DNA of 64,000 nt, taken from NCBI GenBank assembly GCA_001466705.2, contig LATX02000216.1, positions 62,001 through 126,000 on the forward strand, written 5' to 3'. The notes beneath the pieces were generated by a model. That model ran no database searches and had not been told where the DNA came from. It saw nothing but the letters and a program-made list of their open reading frames with translations. A program made the position numbers and the translations under genes. Shown piece by piece: positions 57,982 through 64,000 of this stretch. How positions within the stretch are numbered: the stretch's first letter is position 1; the number at the start of each line of letters is the position of its first letter. This DNA comes from Moniliophthora roreri. Taxonomy: Eukaryota; Basidiomycota; Agaricomycetes; Agaricales; Marasmiaceae.

Positions 57982-60900
57982 ATGGCTGGCAATGTCAGAG
58001 CACGACGGCCAGCGTCGCCACCGCCTGGAGTCGGTCATACACCACCTTCATTGACTTCTCAACGATTTCCTCATCCTCGGCAGGACCACTTGGACGCGGA
58101 TGCTCGGAGAGAAGCAGCCTCGAAGGGATATGTCCCTGGGAGAACCAAGTCTTCCTTTTCATATCCGTCAGGAGGGCTCAACTTGACCTCTGGAGAGATC
58201 AAGTTGCTCGTCGTTATTGTCATTATTGCTTCGGCGGTACGACTCTTCAGACTGTCCAGACCTAACAGTGTTGTGTGAGTCGTTATTCCAGGACTCTAAT
58301 ATCAATCTTCTGACAAGGCCCTTTTCTTTAGCTTTGATGAAGTACACTTTGGCAAGTTCGCGAGCAAGTATATCAAGACCCAATATTTCATGGACGTCCA
58401 CCCTCCTCTCGCCAAACTGCTGATCACTCTTGCTGGATTCGTATTTGGATACGACGGACACTTTGACTTTAAGGACATTGGAAAGTGCGTGTACAAGTTG
58501 ACGCAGTTTGATTCTCATCTCTGACACCTCAATGTAGAATTTACGATGGCGTACCGTATGTCGGTATGCGCATGGTTCCAGCAACCCTTGGCGTCGCGAC
58601 AGTTCCCCTTGCCTATCTTACCCTTCGCGCTCTCGACTGCAGAGCAACGACCGCCCTTCTTGCTTCTCTTTTTATCACTTTTGAAAACGGACTTGTTACG
58701 CAATCTCGTCACATCCTTCTGGATTCGCCTCTCATTTTCTTCACTGCACTTTCTATTTTTTCCTGGGTCGGCTTCTGTAATGAAGACAAACATCGACCTT
58801 TTACCGAATCATGGTGGATCTGGCTTATTCTATCAGGCCTCTCGCTCGGCGCAGTCGTCAGCTGCAAGTGGGTTGGACTCTTCACCATTGCAACCGTGGG
58901 CGTGAGCACCGTCTATCAGCTGTGGCTGTTACTCGGTGATCTACGTGTTCCACCACGACTGTTCATCAAACACTTTGCCGCCCGCGCTCTGTGTTTGATT
59001 GTCATCCCGATCATATTCTACATGGCTATGTTCCAAATACATTTCCTGATCCTGGAAAACTCTGGTGATGGTGACGGTTTTATGAGCTCCGAGTTTCAAC
59101 ACACCCTAGGAGGACGAGGCATGAAGGACACTTTTGCAGGTTGGCACGTTTTTTTACCCGTCGAATTGATTCTAATTTTGTTCTTTGCAGATGTCGCCAT
59201 TGGATCTGAAGTCTCCATCCGACACGTTAACACCCAAGGCGGCTACCTCCACTCTCATTCAAGTACCTATCCAGGCGGCAGCAAGCAACAACAGATCACG
59301 CTTTACCCCCACCGTGACCACAACAACGATTGGCGTATCATCAACGCGACCAACGGGGACCCCAGTGCCATCGACTTTGCCAACACGCCTCTGGAATGGA
59401 TTACACCCGGCATGCGTATCAGGCTTCGTCATATCGCAACAGAAAAGAATCTTCATTCGCATGACGTCCGACCTCCGGTTTCTGACGTCGACTTCCAGAA
59501 CGAAGTGTCGGGTTATGGATTCCCTGGGTTCGAGGGCGATGGTAATGATGATTGGTTTGTCGAGATCGATCACGGGGACAAACGGGATCGGGAGAGCCAC
59601 AAGAGATTGAGGACCTTGAGGACCAAGTTCAGGCTAAGGCATGCATTGACAGGCTGTTATCTCTTCTCCCACAAGGTCAAGTTACCGGAATGGGGTTTCG
59701 AGCAACAGGAAGTCACTTGTAACAAGAACGCAGTCAGGGCGAACTCGCTATGGATGATTGAGACTGCTATGCATCCTGGACGTATGTGTATCTTTCATGT
59801 TCGTAAGGTGTCTGTTTTACTGACAGCCCTTTTGTTTTATAGTGCCAGCCGACGCGCCAAAAGTCAACTACCGATTGCCTGGTTTCTTGGCCAAGTTTCT
59901 TGAACTGCAGCAGGTCATGTGGACGACAAATGCTGGTTTGACTGACCGCCACACATTCGACTCTCGACCTGACGCCTGGCCTCGTCTTCGTCGTGGAATT
60001 GTGCGTTCAATACTTCCGTAGTTGAGCGTCTACTGACTATATCTTCCACAGAACTTCTGGGTAAAGGATCATCGCCAGATTTATCTGATTGGCAACCTCT
60101 GGGTGTGGTGGCTAAGCACTGCTGCCGTCTTTGCCTATGCCGCTGTACGCGGTCTACTCATCTTAAGGGCCAAGAGGGGATACAAGGACTTCAACAACAG
60201 TACGTTCACATTCCCGTCTACCTGATTCTATTACTGAGCTATCTTTCAGCTACTGTCGTCAAATACGATGGTCTATGCGGTTTCCTCTGCATCGGCTGGG
60301 CACTCCACTACTTCCCCTTCTTCCTCATGTCACGACAGCTCTTTTTACACCACTACTTCCCGGCATTGTACTTTGCCATCCTCCTCTCATGTGGTGTCTT
60401 TGATTTCCTCACGTCGACATTGCGTCCCAAGGTCCGACTACAAATCGCCGCAGTTTTGATCGTTATCGCCATCTGGAATTTCCAGCACTTTGCACCTCTC
60501 GCCTATGGTACGCCATGGACAAAAGCCAAATGTAACAGTGCCAAGTGGTTAAAGAACTGGGATTTCAGCTGCAATGACTTCCTTGACGATGTTAGTTTAT
60601 CTTGCCTTTTTTTCGAACCCAATTGGAGTTCAAAGCTGACTTTTTGACATTTCTAGTACTCTCAATACACTGGACTCGCAGCGGCTACTCCTCAGAAATC
60701 GGCCAACCCCGTAGCTACCGTTGGTAATGGACGTGCAGAGATTGTCGTTGAAGATGTGGCGCAAAAGAAGGCAAACGAAAAGGCTGAGGAAGAGCACACT
60801 TCGGTTTTCGTAAACAAGCCCGAGCCAGGACGTGATATCTTTGCACAACAGCCTGTAAAGGATATCAAGAGTGATGCTGTTGTTGCTGCGCAGAAGGCTC

Positions 60901-61208
60901 AGGAGCAGGTCGAAGAGAAGATAATATCAACTTTTGCGCCCGCACCACCACAGCAGGATGGGAAGGAGGATGAAAAGGTCATCAAGGTAGAGGAGAAGAA
61001 GACGGAAGAAAAGGTGGAGGATAATGAAAAGGAAAAGGCGAAGGCTCCTGTAGAGGACAAGAAGCAGACTTCAGCTACCAGCGAGGATGATGACATTGAG
61101 GGTGTTGACCCTATTCATGAACCAGCGAAGAAGGTTGCTGGTCCCAAGGAAGAAGCGGATATTGTTGCGGAGAAGGTTGCCCAGGAATTATATCCTTCAG
61201 CGGACTAA
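57982..61208 (+). CDS. Dolichyl-phosphate-mannose protein O-mannosyltransferase, PMT4 type
   Basis: Eight exons (57982-58274, 58332-58484, 58538-59139, 59191-59781, 59843-60000, 60052-60199, 60250-60590, 60657-61208) with phases that all match give 945 residues. PMTs are multi-pass ER membrane enzymes that move mannose from dolichyl-phosphate to Ser/Thr of secretory proteins. Evidence: [15 protein letters not shown] with the catalytic-loop Asp-Glu and [11 protein letters not shown], several hydrophobic segments, then a lumenal MIR region ([22 protein letters not shown]), then further membrane spans ([20 protein letters not shown]). ASKYIK with HPPLAKLL favours PMT4 over PMT1/2. It is longer than yeast Pmt4 because of an N-terminal Pro/Arg-rich stretch and a C-terminal Glu/Lys-rich tail of about 180 residues. 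Confidence 0.96.
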
Positions 61209-61707
61209 AAAGTAGATATCGTTGTTATAATTCGTCTGTATTTATCATAGGGATCGCATTCAATCTGGAGCTATATTAACTGTATTTCTAGAAGTGTATG
61301 GGTACCGACCGTCCAAGGAGCGTTCTGCTCACGAGAGTTTAGTCGAGGCGCCAGATTGGGGAATCAGGCCTTCAGGCACTGTAGATGGAAGAATGACCAA
61401 GTGCATACGCTATTTGGAGGGACCACGCAGAGTAGGACACTGGCAGTGCATATGAAGATAAGCTTAGGTTCACCGCAACTGGGTACTACTGATGAGGTAA
61501 CTGTCGAGATTGCTTCATACTACGAGTCTACTGAAAGAAAGACTAATGTCTCGACAGTCGAGAACAGCCTCAATCAGGAATCGCATAGCCGTAGCACTCT
61601 GCCTATCAAACCTAGCCCACACCTAGCCAACATTTACCCCCCTTTCCCACTTCCAACTTTTGACGGCCTAGCTGAATGACCACAGCAACAGCACCGGCTC
61701 CTTTCAT
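61209..61707. other. Spacer after PMT
   Basis: 3' flank of the PMT gene. The 107-codon frame at 61356-61679 shows no domain. Confidence 0.4.
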
Positions 61708-62783
61708 CTACGACTTTGGCTGAATAGACAGCTCTGCCGGTGACGGTCCTGCGTTGCGATCCGACCCGTATAAGCAGCGTCTCACAACGCTTTGACAAGT
61801 GGACGAATTCGTAGACGAACAAAGACCCAAGGTACGCTTTTCCTGCAGTTGCAGGATACGAAGGGCGGCATGCATCAGATCGCGATACTGCTTTACACTT
61901 TGTGGTGTTCCCTGAATTTTGACACGTAGAACGACCATTCCTTTCTGCGGATATTCTTCAAAAGACGGGGGCATCGTCTTTGACAGCCGAAAATCCAAGA
62001 GTGCCTGCTCGTTTTGACTGTATTCGAGATAAGTATCAAATTGGGTTATTTCTAGGTGAGCAGAATGGTTAGAAGGATATCAGGAAGATTTGAAGATACG
62101 GTACCTTTGAATCTCCCTGAGATGGCTCTTTATAGCTCGAAAATCGACTTGGAGGGGTACTAGAGTGTCTTCCCCTATGGCGTAAAAACGAACGATGCTG
62201 GTGTGGTCAATCATCACGGGAAATGCATGGGTGAGTATTTTGGGTCCGCGATAAAGTAGCGGCATCATGGTCGCATTGAATAGCTCTAGTTGCTTTTGAG
62301 ACACTATGCCGGTCTCTGCTACTCTCTCTGCCAATCCGTCTCCGGCTAAACACCACATTGACTTCCCCCAAGGATATCCGTTCGGCAGTAGCAAGTTCTT
62401 TCCAGTATTGAACGTTTCCGGATTGCCCCAGATGCGGAGGCGTAAACCACAAGACGACAATGGAGCATGGAGACTGTATCAATGGAAATAGAGAGAATAT
62501 CTTGTGGCCAGCGGAAACGGGGAGGCGGAGTGACGAGCGAAATGATAATAATATGACAGAGGTAGCCTCGTAGTGGTCAGGGGAGAGAACCTGAATGACG
62601 CTTTATGCATCCAGAGAAGTCTACCATGTCGCTTGCGAGTAGTCTCTCGGGTATGAGTGTCCTAACGAGGGAGACCTTTCGATAAGCTGCAATATTGCTT
62701 GCATTGCGACGAGTGCCGTCAAAAGCACTGCAACGACCGACTCGATGAGTTACTCGCAGCGCATAAAAAGGTCTAAAAAGCAT
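61708..62783 (-). pseudogene. Broken paralogue of the 63092 gene
   Basis: Starts MLFRPFYALRV at 62783, like the opposite-strand gene's MLFRPYSAQIA. Collinear similarity continues through SLYFH...PLSSC.LRLRI, LLLPNGYPWGKS, GLAERVAE.G and IGEDTLVPL to a last exon with LLDFRLSKTMPPSFEEYPQKGM. Breaks: TGA near 62564, a frameshift there, another TGA near 62485, and a splice (about 62103 to 62053) that does not keep the frame. The Arg/Ser-rich N-terminus without acidic residues suggests a mitochondrial presequence. The family is not recognised. Confidence 0.6.
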
Positions 62784-63091
62784 GATAATAAGTCAAGGGC
62801 AACAAATAGACAGCCATTTAAAGTTAGATTATACTCATACCAAGCTTCAGAAGTGCAACATGGAAGTGGAAGGAGAGAGCAATAACCCGGGACCATCAAA
62901 ATTGATCCCACGACTCTTTTACTCCGGTCGCGACCACTGGGATCTGCACTCTCCCATTTTGCGTTATTCGATAGCTGCTGGAACATCAGAACTACGTTAA
63001 GCAGGATACTTAGACAGTAAAAGGCCCTTGGTGCGTACCCTAGTGTGACTTTGTCGCTCATAAAATTACCTACTGACTAAATTGCAGCGTT

Positions 63092-64000
63092 ATGCTATTT
63101 AGGCCCTATAGTGCACAAATAGCGCGTCATGTTCTGCATTCTAGTCGTCTCGGTCGTCTCTGTCCCTCGTTAGTTGCTCGAAACGTGTCCAACGCAAATC
63201 TGCGCGGAAAACCATCTCGAATTGTCAGCACACTCTTACCGGGGCAGTTACATCCCAGTGACTTCATGGATCTCTCTGGGCTCGTCAGACCACGATTCAA
63301 CGTCTTGCCAAATACACAAGCGGAACTCAGACTCCATTATATATGCCATGAACCATCCAAACAGCTTGAATTTCCCCAGGGGACAACAGGGTTCCTTTAC
63401 TTCTACCGACCCAGCACCTGCGTCCCTTTACCAGCGTGCACTATGCGTTTTCGCATTTGCGAGAGTCCGGAGAAATTTGATATCGGAAAGGATTTGATAC
63501 TCCCGAACGGACGGCCTTGGGAGAAGTCGATACATTGGATGATTAACAATGGGCTGGCGGATGCGCTTGCAGAGGAGGGCGTAATAACAAGAAAAGAACT
63601 CAGAACATCTAGGACGATATTTCGACCGCTATTCTCCAGCCACTACAAGACCATTGTCCATGCATTGCATCAGACGTTCTCCGTGACGTTGAATCTTACC
63701 ACCGTCAGCGATATTGCCGACATTTATATCATTGGCGAAGACTCGCTGATACCCCTCCACATGACTGGTTTCCGTACATTGAAGACACACCTTCACAAGC
63801 TAGCTCCTTATGATGATAAAAGTATGGCGGTCATTAATCTTACTGGGTAGTTCTGATCGCTTTCTCCTTTCGTTTACTGCCAGACCTCATTCTGAAGCTA
63901 CACCTCGAACACGACCTCGTACGGGACCTGATCATACGAGTATCGGAAACAGCGTCGCCACCGTACGACAAATACCTTCTGGAAGGAATGTCGGCCCCGT
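63092..64000 (+). CDS. Unrecognised protein, possibly mitochondrial (partial, runs off the window)
   Basis: Exon 1 is 63092-63821 (243 codons). A 62-bp GT-AG intron (63822-63883) follows, then exon 2, open to the window end. The intron choice is supported by the paralogue: exon 2 (LEHDLVRDLIIRVSETASPP...LLEGM) matches the last exon of the minus-strand copy. The N-terminus is rich in Arg and Ser, with few acidic residues in the first 45, and looks like a mitochondrial targeting sequence (inference). A central FLYFYRP...MRFRI segment and IIGEDSLIPLH are conserved between the copies. No catalytic motif or known domain is seen. It is divergent from the broken paralogue, with 308 bp between start codons. 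Confidence 0.6.

Noticed and set aside
1..64000. tRNA, rRNA or riboswitch genes
   Set aside because: I scanned for cloverleaf-like GTTCRANNC boxes and rRNA-like blocks and saw none I could support; a tRNAscan/Infernal run would settle this.

Overview
The window is nuclear DNA of a mushroom-forming basidiomycete (Agaricomycetes-like). Host genes have many 50-70 bp GT-AG introns. Recognisable families include a fungal glycogen synthase, a PMT4-type protein O-mannosyltransferase with a long acidic/basic tail, an F-box protein, and a ubiquitin-like-domain protein of a kind multiplied in mushroom genomes. The species cannot be fixed from the sequence alone.

Layout. 1-2.1 kb holds two copies of a small M15-peptidase-like gene, one decayed and one apparently intact. 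2.2-39 kb is a transposon-rich, CpG-poor block. It contains a MITE split by a related 2.5 kb DNA element (2.2-4.9 kb), anonymous AT-rich sequence (4.9-11.2 kb), a decayed Ty1/copia element carrying a solo LTR (11.3-18.1 kb), a decayed Ty3/gypsy chromovirus on the minus strand (18.6-25.8 kb), and a 71-bp minisatellite of about 60 copies. That minisatellite is cut in two by a young Ty3/gypsy chromovirus on the plus strand (29.1-36.2 kb). A ubiquitin-like-domain gene follows at 38.4-39.0 kb. 42.9-46.7 kb is a nest of small TIR elements, including two hAT-like MITEs with exact 8-bp target duplications. 47.3-51.0 kb is an F-box-family pseudogene split by a 2.6 kb TIR element. 52.8-61.2 kb is a CpG-rich genic segment with glycogen synthase (+), F-box protein (-) and PMT4 (+). 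The right edge has a divergent pair of paralogues of an unrecognised, possibly mitochondrial family, one broken and one running off the window.

The most informative material is the comparison of the two chromoviruses. Although clearly diverged, they share a self-priming arrangement (a sequence near the predicted RNA 5' end complementary to the site just after the 5' LTR), a GGGTTTT slippery heptamer directly before the gag stop with pol in the -1 frame, and an upstream reading frame with an N/D-KEN-x-x-P motif. They also share an accessory reading frame downstream of the chromodomain (called ORF3 here) with two tandem zinc knuckles. ORF3 is in the same position, frame and approximate length in both. 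The older pair of LTRs differs only by transitions, in a pattern that points to decay of methylated CpG.

Coordinates of exons and element ends were read by eye; element names such as ORF0 and ORF3 are mine.
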